Below are positions 18,420 to 33,400 of a stretch of DNA of 44,187 nt, one piece after another. The stretch is from Planctomycetota bacterium (GTDB lineage Bacteria; Planctomycetota; UBA1135; UBA2386). The translations under genes and the position numbers were made by a program. Every line of letters begins with the position of its first letter. Position 1 is the first letter of the stretch. Under the pieces are notes generated by a model. It was given only the letters and a program-made list of their open reading frames with translations, ran no database searches and had not been told where the DNA came from. The stretch spans positions 1 through 44,187 of the forward strand of contig JAEUHS010000049.1 in the NCBI GenBank assembly GCA_016794035.1. The letters run 5' to 3'.

Positions 18420-21400
18420 GGCCCCATGTTCTCCCGCGTCTTCATCGATCGGCCGATCACGGCCACCGTGCTGTCCCTGGTGATCGTGCTCGCCGGCCTC
18501 GCGGCGATGCGCACGCTGCCGATCGCGCAGTACCCCGAGATCGCGCCGCCGCAGGTCGTGGTCCGCGCCAACTACCCGGGCGCCTCGGCGCAGGTGCTCG
18601 AGCAGACGGTCGCCGCGACGCTGGAGAACCAGATCAGCGGCATCGAGGGCCTGCTCTACATGGACTCGACGTCGGGCAGCAACGGCTTCCTCGAGCTGCA
18701 CGTGACGTTCGACATCGGCACCGACATCGATCGCGCCGCGCTGGACGTCAACAACCGCGTCAAGCAGGCCGAGGCGCGGCTGCCGGACGAGGTGCGCCGC
18801 CAGGGCATCCTGGTCGAGAAGTTCTCGTCGTCGTTCCTGCAGGTCGTCGCGTTCACGTCGCCGGACGGCTCGCTCGACGACCTCTACACGAGCAACTACG
18901 TGACCCTGAACGTGCTCGACGAGCTCAAGCGCATCCCGGGCACGACGAACGTGCAGATCTTCGGCGCCAAGGACTACGCGATGCGGGTCTGGCTGCAGCC
19001 CGATCGCATGACGCAGCTCGGCATCACCGCCAGCGACGTGCGGCGCGCGATCGCCGGCCAGAACGCGCAGTTCGCGCCCGGCAAGATCGGCGAGGAACCG
19101 ATCGAACAGGGCCAGGAACTGGTCTACACGTTGACGACGCGCGGTCGCCTGACCGACGCCCGTCAGTTCGAGTCGATCGTCGTGCGCGCCACCGAGGACT
19201 TCGCGATGGTGCGCCTCGGCGACATCGCCCGCGTCGAGCTCGGCGCGCTCAAGAACGACTTCGTCGGCCACGTCGACAACCGCTCGGCGACGCTGATCGG
19301 CATCTTCCTGCAGCCCGGCGCCAACGCGCTCGACGTCGGGCAGGCCGTGCGCGACAGGCTGGAGGAACTGGAGCGCGACTTCCCGCCGGGGCTCGCACAG
19401 ACGATCTCGTACGACACCACGCGCTTCGTCGAGGTGTCGATCCGCGAGGTCGTCAAGACCCTGTTCGAGGCGATGGTGCTGGTGTTCCTGGTCGTGTTCC
19501 TGTTCCTGCAGAGCTGGCGCGCGACCCTGATCCCGACGCTGGCCGTGCCGGTGTCGCTGATCGGCACGTTCGCCGGCCTGCTGATGCTCGGCTACTCGAT
19601 CAACACGCTGACGCTGTTCGGCATGGTGCTGGCGATCGGCATCGTCGTCGACGACGCGATCGTCGTGCTCGAGAACGTCGAACGCCTGATGCACGTGCGC
19701 CACTTGTCGCCGCGCGACGCGGCGGTCGAGGCGATGCGCGAGGTGTCGGGGCCGGTGGTCGCGATCGTGCTGGTGCTGATCGCCGCGTTCGTCCCGATCG
19801 CCTTCCTCGGCGGCCTGACCGGCGTGCTGTACCGCCAGTTCGCGGTCACGATCTCGATCGCGGTCGCGATCTCGGGCTTCGTCGCGCTGACGCTGACCCC
19901 GGCGCTGTGTGCGGTGTTCCTGAAACCGCAGACCAAGGGCAAGAACCGGTTCTTCCGCTGGTTCGACCGCTCGTTCCAGCGCACCGGCGACGCCTATGCC
20001 GGCGCCGTCGGCTGGCTCGCGCGCCACGCGGTCACCGGCGTCGTGCTGTTCCTGCTGATGGTCGCCGGCACGGCGGGCCTGTGGCGCTCGGTGCCCGGCT
20101 CGCTGGTGCCGGCCGAGGACCAGGGCTACTACATCGCGGCGATCTACCTGCCCGACGGCGCCTCGCTGCAGCGCACCGACGAGGTGGTGCGGCAGGTCAG
20201 CGAGATCGTGCTGAGCAACCCTGCGAACGAGCACTGCACCGCGTTCGCCGGCTTCGACTTCCTCGGCGGCGGCTACAAGAACTCGGCGGCGACCATGTTC
20301 GTGACCCAGAAGCACTGGGACGACCGGCCGGGCGTGACCGCCGAGATGCTGGTCGGCGAACTGTTCGGCAAGACCGCCGGCCTGCGCGACGCGCTGGTGC
20401 TGGCGTTCAACCCGCCGCCGATCTTCGGGCTCGGCAACAGCGGCGGCTTCGAGGTCTGGATCCAGAACCGCGGCAGCAGCGGCCCCGCGCGCACCGCGGA
20501 AGTCGTGCAGCAGTTCGTCGCCCGCGCGAACCAGGAGGCCGCCAAGCTCGGCATGGTCAACACGCTGTGGCGCGCGCAGACGCCGCAGCTGCACGTCGAC
20601 GTCGACCGCGACCGCGCCGCGGCGCTCGGCATCGACATCGAGGAGGCGTTCGACACGCTGGCGGCAACGCTGGGCACGACCTACGTCAACGACTTCACCA
20701 AGTCCGGCCGCAACTGGCAGGTGCTGCTGTCGGCCGAGGCCGAACAGCGGCGTTCACCCGACGACGTCGAGGCGCTCTACGTGCGCTCGCGGCGCGGCGC
20801 GATGGTGCCGATGAGCGCGTTCGCCGGCGTGCGCTACACCGCCGGCCCCGACTCGCTGAGCCGCTTCAACAACCTGCCGGCCGTGAAGATCTTCGGTTCC
20901 GGCGCGCGCGGCACCAGCTCCGGCCAGGCGATCGCGATCGTCGAACGCATCGCCAGGGAGGTGCTGCCGCCCGACTTCTCGCTGGGCTGGAGCGGCTCGG
21001 CGCTGCAGGAGAAGCAGTCGGGCGGCACCAGCGGCTTCGCGCTGCTGATGGCGGGACTGATGGTGTTCCTGATCCTGGCCGCCCAGTACGAGCGCTGGTC
21101 GCTGCCGTTCGCGGTGCTGCTGGCGCTGCCGTTCGGCACCTTCGGCGCGCTGCTGGCGGTCTTCCTGCGCGACTTCAACAACGACGTCTACTTCCAGATC
21201 GGCCTGGTGACACTGCTCGGTCTCGCGGCCAAGAACGCGATCCTGATCGTCGAGTTCGCGATCTACAAGCTGCGCGAGGGCGAGCCGTTGCTGCAGGCGG
21301 TCGTCGACGCCGCGCGGCTGCGCTTCCGACCGATCCTGATGACGTCGCTGGCGTTCATCCTCGGCGTGCTGCCGCTGGCGTTGTCGCACGGCGCCGGCGC

Positions 21401-24400
21401 CGGCGCGCGCGAGTCGGTCGGCACCGGCGTCATGGGCGGCATGCTCGCGGCGACGTTCCTGGCGATCTTCTTCGTGCCGCTGTTCGTGCGGCTGACGACC
21501 CGCGACACGGGAGGCAGGTCGTGATGCGCTGTCGCCTGCAAACAGGGGCGTTTGCGCTCGCCGCGCTGCTGGCCGCGTGCTCGGTCGGCAGCGACGCGCC
21601 GCCGCCGACATTCGAGCTGCCCGCCGCGACCGCCGACGTGCCGCTCGACCTGTCGCACTGGTGGACGCGCTTCGACGATCCACGCCTCGACGACCTGATC
21701 GACCGGGCCCTCGCCAACAACCAGGACCTGCGCGCGGCGCAGGCGCGCGTCGACGAGGCCGCCGCGCTGGCGCGCAACGTCGACGACCTGCTGCCCCTGG
21801 TCGATCTGCGCGCCGGCTTCGGCCGCAGCCAGACCAGCGACCGCAGCGCGTTCCCGCGCTTCCCGATCGTCAACCGCCGCAACTACACGCACAGCATCGG
21901 ACTCGACCTCGCCTACGAGGTCGACCTCTGGGGCCGCATCCGCGCCGGCGACCGCGCGGCGCTGGCCGACCTCGCCGCCGACCGCGAGGCGCTGCACGCC
22001 GTGCAGGCCGGCATCGCCGCGCGCACGGTCGAAGCCTGGTTCCGGCTGGTCGCGCTCGACCAGCGGCTGCGCCTGCTGCGCCGCACCGGCGACAACCGCC
22101 GCGACGCCCTGCGCATCCAGCAGGAACGCCGCGCCGCCGGCACCGGCACCGCGCTCGAGGTGCACCAGGCCGAAGCCGACCTGGCGGCGATCGACGTGCT
22201 GCTGCCGCGCGCCGAAGAAGCGCTCGCTGCGGCCGCCCGCGCCCTGGCCGTGCTGGTCGGCGCTCAGCCGCGCGAGATCGCGGCGCCGAGCACCGCCCAC
22301 CCGGACGAGCTGCCGCCGCCGCCAGCGGTGCCCGCCGGCCTGCCGGCCGACCTGCTGCAGCGGCGCCCCGACGTGCGCAGCGCCGAGGCACAGCTCGCCG
22401 CGACCGCCGCGCGCGTCACCGAGGCCCGCGCGCGCTACTACCCGACGATCCGCCTGTCGGGCTCGTTCGGCCAGGAGAGCCAGGACCTGCGCGACCTGTT
22501 CATCGGCCCGGCGACGGTGTGGAACCTCGCCGGCGGCCTGACTCAGCCGCTGTTCGGCATCCGCAAGCTCGACGCGCAGTTCGACTCGGCCGAAGCGCGC
22601 CGCCTGGCGGCCGAGGCGACCTACGCCAAGACCGTGCAGGAGGCGTTCGCCGAGACGCTCGACGCGCTCGGCAGCCTCGCCGCCACGAATCGCACCATCG
22701 ACGCCCTCGACCGCCGCGTCGCCGCGCTGACCGAATCCGAACGCGTCGCCAGCGCGCGGCACGGCGCCGGTGCCGGCAGCTTCCTCGACTTGCTCGACGC
22801 GCGGCGCAACCGGCTCGGCGCCGAGAACGAGCGCATCGACGCGCGCCTCGACGCCCTGCTCGGCACCATCGCCGTGTTCCGTGCGCTCGGCGGCGGTTTC
22901 GACGATCGCTGAGTCGCTGACAACTCCGGCGCCGTCGCGTAGCGTTCCGGCGTGACCTCGATGCAGCAGCTGGCCGCGGCGATCCGCAGCGGCGACCGCG
23001 CCGCCCTCGCGCGCGGCATCACCCTGATCGAGAGCCGGCGCGACGCCGACACCGCCGCTGCCGACGAACTGCTGCAGTTGCTGCTGCCCCACACCGGCAG
23101 GTCGGCGCGCATCGGCATCACCGGCGCGCCCGGCGTCGGCAAGAGCACGTTCATCGAGGCGTTCGGCCTGCGGCGCTGCGCCGAGGGCCACCGGGTCGCC
23201 GTGCTCGCCGTCGACCCGAGTTCGGCGGTCACCGGCGGCAGCATCCTCGGCGACAAGACGCGCATGACCGAACTGAGCCGGCACCCGCACGCGTTCATCC
23301 GGCCGTCGCCCGGCGGCGGCACGCTGGGCGGGGTCGCCGCGCGCACGCGCGAGGCGATGCTGCTGTGCGAGGCGGCGGGCTTCGACCTGGTGCTGGTCGA
23401 GACGATCGGCACCGGCCAGTCCGAGGTCGCGGTGCACGGCATGGTCGACTGGTTCCTGCTGCTGCTGTCGCCGGCCGCCGGCGACGAACTGCAGGGCATC
23501 AAGCGCGGCGTCATGGAGCTCGCGGACGGCGTGCTGGTGCACAAGGCCGACGGCGACCTCGCGGCCGCCGCCGACCGCGCGGCGCAGCAGTGCCTGCTGG
23601 CGCTGCGCGTGCTGCACCCCGGCGACGCGGAGCCACCGCCGGTCGTGCTCGGTTCGTCGTCGACCGGCCGCGGCCTCGACGACCTCTGGCAGGTGATCGA
23701 GCATCGGCTGGCCGCCAGGCGCGCCTCGGGCGCGTTCGCCGCGCGCCGTCGGCAGCAGGCCGACGACTGGCTCGACACCGCGGTGCAGGACCGGCTGCTC
23801 GGCCAGTTCCTCGCCGATCCGGCGACGGCCGCCGCGATGCGGTCCGCTCGCGAACGCGTCGCGCGCGGCGAGCTGTTGCCGAGCGCGGCGGCGCGCCAGC
23901 TGGTGCAGCAGCAGCGAGAACGCCGAACGTGACCCTGGACGTACACATCCGGCTGGCCGCGGACGGCGACTTCGACGCGATCGCGGCGATCACCAACCAC
24001 TACATCCGGCACACGGCGATCCACTTCGGCGCCGAGGACGTGCCGGCCGCGACGCTGCGCGCGCTGTGGTGCGCGCACGCCGACGTCTACGGCTGGCTGG
24101 TGGCCGAACGGCACGGCGAGGTCGTCGGCTACGCCAAGGCCGGCGAGTTCCGCACCCGCGCGGCATACCGGTGGACGACCGAGACCGGCATCTATCTGGC
24201 CCCGGCGCATCGTGGCCGCGGCCTCGGCGCGCCGCTCTACCGCCGGCTGCTCGAGGTGCTGCGCGCGCAGGGCTTCCACACCGCCGTCGGCGGCATCACC
24301 CTGCCGAACCCGGCGTCGGTGCGGCTGCACGAACGGCTCGGCTTCGTGCACTGGGGCACCGTCGCGCACGCCGGGCGCAAGTTCGACGCCTGGCACGACG

Positions 24401-27400
24401 TCGGCTTCTGGCAGCTGATGCTGCAGCCGGCCGATCACGCACCGCAGCCGCTGCTGTCACCGGCGGCCGCGTTCGCGAGCTGATGGCCTGAGTGTGCATG
24501 CCGCGGCGAGGCCGACACCGCTCCCCGACGTGCGCACACGCAGGACATCCGTTCTCGCGCCGGTCCCGTTCAGCGCACGCGCACTTCGAGTCCGGGCGAC
24601 GCGACGAGGTCGCTGAGCACCGCCGCCGCACTGAACACCTGGAACGTGAAGTCCAGGCCCGCGAGGCCGTCCGGCACCTGCAGCGCCAGGCCGAACTGGC
24701 CGGCCGGCACCGGGATCGCCGCGAGGTCGATGACGTTGCCGACGCGCAGCGTGCAGCCGTTGCTGGCGAGTTCCAACCGGGCGCGGCCGAGGCCGAGCGC
24801 CAGCAACGCCATGCCCGCCGGCAGACCGGTGGCCTGGATCTGCAGGAGGTTGCCGGCCTGCGGGCAGCCGTCCGCGGACAGGCCCGGCACGGTGCCGTCC
24901 GCGGCCGGACAGCCGTAGCCGAAGACCTCGATGCCACCGGCGCAGCTGCGGGGCTGCACGTCGACGCTGACGGTGCCACGGTTGCTGTTGGCCTTGGTGT
25001 CCGACGCCGCGTAGGTGAACGAATCGGGCCCGACGTAGCCGTCCCACGCGCGGTAGGTCGCCGTCGCGCCGTCGAAGGCGACGGCGCCGTGCTGCGGCTG
25101 GTCGACGATGCGCAGGGTCAGCGGATCCGGGTTCGGGTCCGTCGCCTGCAGCACCAGCACCAGCGGCAGATCGGTCGGCGTCGCCCCGGCGCGATTCGCC
25201 ACCGTCGGTGCGGTGTTGCCGGAGGCATGGTCGTTCGACGGGCCGTTGTGGCAGTCGTAGCAACCGACCTCGTAGCCGCGCCAGAACGTCTTGGTGCCGA
25301 ACTGCGTGCTCAGGGTCCGGTCGGCCTGCGACCGCGACAAGACGGTGCCGCGGTAGGTGGTGCCGTGGCACACGCTGCAGGCGGCGATGCCCTGCTGCTG
25401 CGCCATGTCCTGGTGCTTGCTCACCCACTGGCTCCCGGTCGGGTGCATGCCGTGTGGGCCGACCAGCTGATTGTCCTGCAGGTTGCTGTGGCAGGTGGCG
25501 CACTCGACGATCGTGCCGAGGTGGCCCTGCGCGGCGATGCTCTGCAGGTTGTCGTTGCGCTCGCTGGCCGGCCAGATCGCGTGCGGCGAACCGTGGCACG
25601 CCGAGCACTCGACGCCGCCGTGACCGACCGAGAAGCGATACAGCGAGAAGCCCGCGGCGGGCGTGTTCGGGTTGGTTGCGAAGCGCTGGTTGGTCGTCGT
25701 GCGCAGGTGTCCGGGCGCGTCGAACGCGTTGTCGAACCGGATCGCGCCCGCGTTCTGCACGGCATCGCCGGTGTGGCAGTTCTGGCAGTTGGGCTCCTGC
25801 AGCCAGCCGACGCGGGCGGGATCGCCGACTTCGTGCATGCTGCCGTGGCAGTCCGTGCACGAGATCATCGACTCGCCGTCGGCGCCGATCGCCTTGCCCA
25901 TCGCGCCGCGCAGGCAGCGGGTGGCCGCCCCCGGGTGACAGGTGTAGCAGGACGTGCGCTGCGGCACGTCCTCGAGCCGCCGGCCGTCGGCCAGCCGCGC
26001 CTCGGCGTGCGTGCCGTGCATCGCCGCGGTCATCGTCGCCACTCCCGGCTGGCCCGGTGCACTCAACGCGTTGCTGCCGTGGCACCGCGCGCACAGCACC
26101 GGCGTCGCCAGCGTGGTCGCGGTCGCATAGAGGCCCGTCGTCGCGTAGCCGACGGCCTGCAGCGACGCGGCGTAGAGCGGGCTGCCCAGGTGCCGGTCGT
26201 CGTGCAGCTTCAGGATGTTGAGCCGATCGTCGATGCCGACGGGTCCGTTCACCCAGCCGCTGGGTGGCCGCGCCGCGGGGTTGTGACCCGAGCCGTGGCA
26301 GGAGACGCACTCCATCTCGGCCGACACCGGCACGACGATGTCGGTCGACGCCACGACGGCGCCCTGGGTGTTGCGCGCCACGAGCCGCATCAGCGGGTAG
26401 GGATTCATGGTGCCGTTGTCGTCGAAGGGCGTCACCGGCACGCCTTCGGCCACGTAGTCGTCGATGCCGGGGTGGAAGGACATCGACTGCGGCACGTTGC
26501 CGGCGCCGGGCATGCGGAAGCCGGCGAGTCCCTGGTCGAGCGGCGGCGACGCGCCGAACAGCGCCTGCACGTGCTGCCAGAAGTCCGTCTTGCCGATCGA
26601 CGTCGTGTTGATCGAGCCGCTCGGATCGGCGACGCCCTGGTACGAGACCGTGTAGGAACCGTTCGTCACCAGGTTGCCGCCGACCATCAACTGGGCATGG
26701 AACGTGTTGTACGGCGGCAGGATCGAGAACACCGACGTGTCGGAGTCCATGCAGTGCATGCCGAGGTCGTTCCAGCCCAGGAGGCGCGGCGGCCCCTGGG
26801 CCGCGAGCGGCACCGCGACGACCAGCAGCGAACCGAGGAGCCGAGAGAGGGAACCGCGGCGCGGAGTGTCAGGCATGGGACGAGTCGCTTGGCGCGAGGT
26901 GCGGGCGTCCCACTCTACGCGTCACGCGAACGTCACGGGTCCGGCGCAAAGTGCGTAGACACGTCCGGCGGCCCGGCCACCGCCCGACCTAGAACCGGAT
27001 GCCGAGGCCGAAGAACGCCTGCTGCCGCTGCAGTTCCGTCAGCCCGTGGTAGCCGAACAGATCGGTGTCGATGACCCCGAAGTTCGTGCGGTGCAACCCA
27101 TACCCGAGTTCGGCCTGCATGCGACCGACCTGCGCTCGCAGGCTGGCGCCGAGCTCACCGGACCAGCGCGACGTCACGTCGCCGTCGTCGCCGTTGCGGA
27201 AGGACTCGTCGAACCACGCGGCCCCGAGGTCCCCACCGATGCGGCCGACCAGATCGAGCCAGCCGTCGTCGTCGCCGAGCAGGCGCAACGTCGGCTCGAG
27301 CACGACCCGCGGACCGAGCGCGATCCACTGGCGCTGCACGCCGGCCGGAGCGTGGTGCAGCGTCTGCCAGTCGGCGAACAACCCGGCCCGCAACGGCATC

Positions 27401-30400
27401 GAGAACGGACCTTCGTGCAGCGTGTCGAGGCGCACGTGCGGAAAGACGTCGACGCCGTACAACGTGGCGTCGGCATCGGCAGGATCGACACCGTCGTTGA
27501 TCCGGGTGCCGGCGAACAGGTCGTCGCCGCTCGACCACAACTCGGCGTCCACGGCGGCGCCGGTCGCCGAATCGACCGCGACGCGGGCGAAGCCCGCCTG
27601 CTCGCGGTCGTCGAGCAGCGAGCTGCGGCTGCGGGCCCGCACGTTGCCGATCCCGCCGCTGGCGCGCACGGTGATCGGTTGGGCGGCGGTACGGAACGGA
27701 CGCGGGCCGGTGCCCGCGACCGCCGGCAGGACCTGGTCGATCTTGGGCTCCGGTCGCCCGGCGGTGGCAGGCTTCGGCTCCTGGGTCAGGTCACGCGGCG
27801 GCCGGCCGAGCAAGGCGATCACGGCGTCGTCGGGGTGGCGCGGTTCCCGCAGACGTTCGAGGCGATGTTGCTGGATCTCGTTCCAGGCCGGGTCGACGCC
27901 GGGAGTGCCTGAGGCGGCGCAGGCCGTCAGCAGGAGCAGCGCCAGGGTGACAGGTGTTCGCATGCCAGCGTTCCGGGGGTGGGTGCACCGGACGTGAAAT
28001 CCGGTGGAGCAGCGTATCCCGCGCTGGCGCGCCGCACCCGGGCGCCGCCGCCACCATGGCCGAAAGCTGCCGATGGCATGGGCGCGACGGCGCCGTCCCG
28101 ATCCGGGACACCTGCCGTCACCACATCACCTGCCCACCGCAGTGGCTGATCGCCTGACCGGTCATGCCGCGTGCCGCATGCGAACAGAGGTAGACCACCA
28201 GTTCGCCGATCTCCTCGGGCTCGAGCATGCGACCCAACGGCACCGCCGCGAGCGCCTGGCGCTTCGCCTCGTCGAACGGGACCTGCATGCCGTCCGCCAT
28301 CAGCTGCATGCCCGCGGCGGCCATCTCGGTGTCGACCCAGCCCGGGCAGACGGCGTTGACGGTCACGCGCCGTGGCGCCAGCTCGAGCGCCAGGGCCTTG
28401 GTGAAGCCGATCACGCCGTGCTTGCTCGCGCAGTAGGCCGTGTAGCCAGGCACGCCGAAGCGGCCGAGCACCGAGCTGACCGAGACGATGCGGCCGCCGT
28501 CGCCGAGGTGCGGCAGCGCCGCGCGCGTGGTGTAGAACGTGCCGTCGAGGTTGGTGCGCACGATCTCGTCCCAGCGATCGGGGCCGGGCTCGGCGCAGCC
28601 GTTCGGCCCGCCGGCACCGGCGTTGTTGACCAGCACGTCGAGGCCGCCGAGCGCCCTGACGGCCCGGCGGACGGCGGCGCGCACCGCGCGGTCGTCCCGG
28701 ACGTCGGCCGTGACCGCGACCGCCTCGGCGCGCAGCGAACGCAGCGCGGCGATCGTGTGGTTCAGCGGCCCGCGGCGCCGGCCCAGCACGGCGACCGAGG
28801 CGCCGGCCCGCGCCAGGCATCGGGCGATGCCGGCGCCGATGCCGGTGCCGCCGCCGGTCACCAGGCAGCGCTTGCCGCGCAGCACGCGGCTCAACGCGCC
28901 ACCTTCCCGGCGCCGGCCGGCAGCATCGCCAGCACGGCGGTCACCAGCTTGCCGATGCCGATCGCGACGTCGGCCGGGCGCGTGTCGTACATGTAGGCCG
29001 GCGTCGTGACGATGCGGTTGCGCGCGTCGACGACGCACTCGGTGACCGGGCTCGGCCGATGCCTGGCTCCCATCGCGACGATCGCGGCGGCGGCCTCGCC
29101 ATCCGCGCCGACCGTCAGGGTCGGCGCCAGCGAACGCCCGAACACCGCCGCCACCAGCGCCGGCGCGATGCAGATGGCGCCGATCGGCTTGCCGGCCGCA
29201 TGCATCTCGCGCAGCAGCCGCGCCACCTGCGGCTGCGGCGTCGCGGCCGCACCCTTGGTCGCGAAGTCGCACAGGTTCTTGGCGGCGCCGAAGCCGCCGG
29301 GCAGCACCAGCGCGTCGAGTTCGGCCGCCTTCACGTCGGCGAGGTCGCGGATCCTGCCGCGGGCGATACGCGCCGCCTCGGTCAGCACGTCGCGTGCGGC
29401 GCCGGTGACCGGCTCGCCGCGCGCATGATCGACGACCGCGGCCTGCGGCCCGCGCGGCGCCATGCAGATCGCCGTCGCCCCCTGCTGGTCGAGCGCCAGC
29501 AGCGTCAGCACGGCCTCGGTGATCTCGGAGCCGTCGAGAAAGCCACAGCCGGAGAGGAGCACACCTACGTTCGCAGTCATGTCGGGAACCCGTGGGATCG
29601 CGGTAGGCTGTAGATGATGCCCCGCGGCGCGCCCATCGCCACCCTCGCATTGCTGGCGCTCGCCGCGTGCTCGCCACAGGAGTTCGTCTGGGACGACATC
29701 GGGCCAGCGCAGCTGCAGCACTACCGCGCGGCGTTCCAGACCGCGGCCGGCCGTTCGGTCGTCGCCGACCTGTCGCGCGACGAGCTGGTGCGGCACCTGC
29801 GGCAGCAGCGCCTCCTGTGGCTCGGCGACCACCACCGCAGTCGACGCCTGCACGCGCTGCAAAGGGAACTCCTGGACCAGCTGCAGGCCGCCGGCGTCCG
29901 GTTGGCGTTCGCGCTCGAGGCGATCGGCAGCCAGGACGAGCCGGCGGTGCAGCGATTCCTGCGTGGAGCGGCGTCGCTGCGGCAGCTGCGCGCCGAGATG
30001 CAGACCCGTTGGCCCGGTTCCTGGCTGGACGACGAACAGCTCGACACCGGGCACTACCGTGCGTTGCTGACGTTCGCGCGCCAGCACGGGATTCCGGTCG
30101 TCGCGCTCGAACCGACGCCGCGCCTGCCGATCGAACAGCGCGACGCGGCGATGGTCGCCAGCGTGCGCACGGCCGGCGACCGTTGGCCTGACCGGCTGCT
30201 GGTCGTGCTCGTGGGTCAGCTGCACCTGGTGGGCGTCGGCGACGTCGTGGCGCGCACCGGTCGCGGCGGTCTCGTGTTCGGCGCCGAACCGCCGCCGCAA
30301 CTCGTCGGCGCCGCGCCTGTGCCGACACTGCCGGGCGCGGTCTACCAGAGCAACGGCGGGCTGTGGTGGTTCGGCGAACTGGCGCCGGCCACGGACCCCC

Positions 30401-33400
30401 CCCTGCAGTGACCCTTCGGCGGCTGGCCAGAGGCGGGCAGGTTTGACGCGGTCTCGCCTGCGTGGGATCTTCGGGCCAGCCCGCCCGGACCACGGCGGCT
30501 GTCACAGCGTGTCCGCCATGAACCGGAGGCCGCCCGAACCGATCGCAGATGGAGCGCCGCCAACCGTTCGCTCCGGCTGGATCGCTCGGCTCAGACGACT
30601 CGGCAGGTGGCTCGCTGCCGTGGCCCTGCTGGGAACAGTCGCGCTCGCACTGCTGTTGGTCCTGCTCTGGCTCGAGCACGGGCGGGCCCTCGAGCTACCC
30701 CAGCCTACGGGCCCCTTCCCGGTCGGTCGCGTGGGCATGTCGTGGGTGGATGCGAGTCGGGTCGACCCGTTTGCGTCCTCGCCGGATCAGCGGCGCGAGC
30801 TTGTGGTATGGCTCTGGTATCCCGCACAAGCCGACCCGAAGGCGACGTACGCGGCCTATCTGCCCGGGCCCTGGGCGGCCGCATTGGCGGCACACGCCGG
30901 TGTCCTGCTGACGACCTTCCTGAACCGCGACCCGACCCAGGTCCACGCCCATGGCCTGGAAGCGGCCGGACTGGCAGCCGACCAGCCGACGTATCCGGTG
31001 CTCATCCTGCGTTCCGGAATCGGCGCGTTGGCGCTGGACTACACCACCCTCGCCGAGGACCTCGCCAGCCACGGTTACATCGTCGTGGGTGCAGATGCCC
31101 CCTACAGCACAGCCGTGGTCGTGATGCCGGATGGCCGTACCATCCACAAGACGACGGCCGGCAACCCGGGCGACGCGCCATTGTCCGCCTCAGAACGCGA
31201 TCGACTGCTGGCGGCGCTGATCGAGGTCTGGAGTGCGGACACCGCCTTCCTGGTCGACCAGCTGGCTCACCTGGATGCCGCGGATCCGGCGGGCAGGTTC
31301 GTCGGACGCTTGGACCTGGACAGACTCGGGATCGTGGGCCATTCGTTCGGCGGCGCGACGGCGGCGCAGTTCTGCCATGACGACGCCCGCTGCAAAGCCG
31401 GCATCGACATCGATGGCGCCCTGTACGGCAGTGTCGTGCAGGACGGTCTCGCGCAGCCGTTCCTGTTCCTGCTCAGTGATCACGGTGACGCCTGGGACGC
31501 ACCGGACTGCCGGATCTCCGCCGACATCCGCTCCGTCGCCAGACGGATCCCCGGCGACCGGCTGATCGTGACGCTCCGAGGCGCACACCACTTCAGCTTC
31601 AGCGACCAGGCGCTCGTGAAGAGTCCGTTGTTGCTGCGGACCCTGCGGGCACTGGGCATCGTGGGCAGCCTCGAGTCGGAGGCGGGCCTGCAGTACACGA
31701 GGCGCTACGTGCGCGAGTTCTTCGATGTCCACCTGCGCGCCGCCGCACGCGAGCAGTTCTATCGGGAACCCCTGATGTCGGCGGCACGCTTCGAAACGAA
31801 GTAGCTCGGGCCCGCAGCCGTACTCCGCGACCGCAGCAGACCGGGGCTCGTCTACCTCGGCGACACCGACGCCGTCGACCGCTTCGCGACCTGGCCGAGG
31901 ATGTCCAGCGACGCGACGCGGTAGGCCTCGGCCAGGGTCGGGAAGTTGAAGATGCGCTCGACGAACATGGTCGCGTCGGTGTGCGTCATCATCGCCATCT
32001 GCGCCAGGTGCACCAGTTCGGTCGCGCCTTCACCGACGATCTGGCAGCCCAGCACGCGCAGCGTGGTCGCGTCGACGACGAGTTTCAGCATGCCGTCGTC
32101 GGCACCGGTGATCTGGCCGCGCGCCAGCTCGGCGAACTTCGCGCGACCGACCAGGCAGTCGCCGTGCACCTTGCGGGCTTCGGCCTCGCCGATGCCGACG
32201 CTGCTGATCTCGGGGATCGTGTAGATGCCGGTCGGGATCAGGTCCTCGCCGGCCGGCCTCGGCATCGTCAAGGCGGCACACATCGCGCGGCGACCCTGCT
32301 CCATCGACGCCGACGCCAGCGACGGCGGCCCGATCACGTCGCCGACCGCGAACACGTGCGGCACGGCCGTGCGGCAGTCGCCGTCGACCGGCAGGTGGCC
32401 ACGCTGGTTGGTCTGCAGGCCCGCGTTGCCGATGTCGAGGCCCTCGACGTTGGCGACCCTGCCCAGCGCACACAACAGCTTCTCGGACTTCACCTGCCAG
32501 CCGTTGTCGAGTTTCGTGACCACCGCGTCGACGCCGTTCCAGGCGACGCTCTGCAGCCTGGCACCGCCGACGAACGTGCAGCCGGGGTTGGCTTCGAACG
32601 CGGCGACGAAGCGGTCCAGGATCTCCTCGTCGAGGAACGACAACGGCCGCGCGCCCTTGTCGATCATGGTCACCTGCACCCCGAGCGCGGCAAAGATCGT
32701 CGCGTACTCGCAGGCGATCACGCCGGCGCCGAGCACGACCAGCGACTTCGGCAGGTAGGCCATGCTCAGGATCGAGTCGCTGTCGAACACGTGCTCGTGG
32801 TCGATCGGGACCTCGGGCGGCGTGCGCGGCCGCGAGCCGGTGGCGATCACGATCGTGGCGGCGCGCAGCAGCCGCGTCTCGCCGTAGACCGACTCGACGG
32901 CGATCGTGTGTGCGTCGACGAAACGGGCGCGGCCGTGCACCTGCTCGATGCCGTTGCGTTCCATCTGCGCCGCCTGATAGGCGACGTGGGCGGTGACGAC
33001 CGACTCCATGCGATCCATCAGGCTCACGAGTTGCAGATCCCCGGGGATCTCGACCGCCATGTGCTCGCCCATGCGGGCACGGAAGCGCGTCAGGTTCACC
33101 GCGGTCTCGCGCAGCGTCTTGCTCGGGATGGTGCCGCGGTGCACGCAGGCGCCGCCGACCCCCTGGTCGCGCTCGACCACGGCGACCCGCTTGCCGGCCT
33201 TCGCCGCCTGCACGGCCGCCTTCTGGCCCGCGGGGCCGCTGCCGACGACGACGACGTCCCACACCTCGTTCTCGGCGTTCCCGGCGCTCATCGCATGCCC
33301 TCCGCCACCGCCAGCGCCTTCTGCTTCAGCCCGAGCAGTTCGGTCACCTGATCGGGATACAGGTTCAGGCCCGCCAGCGCCGGGTGGCGCCGCAGGGCCT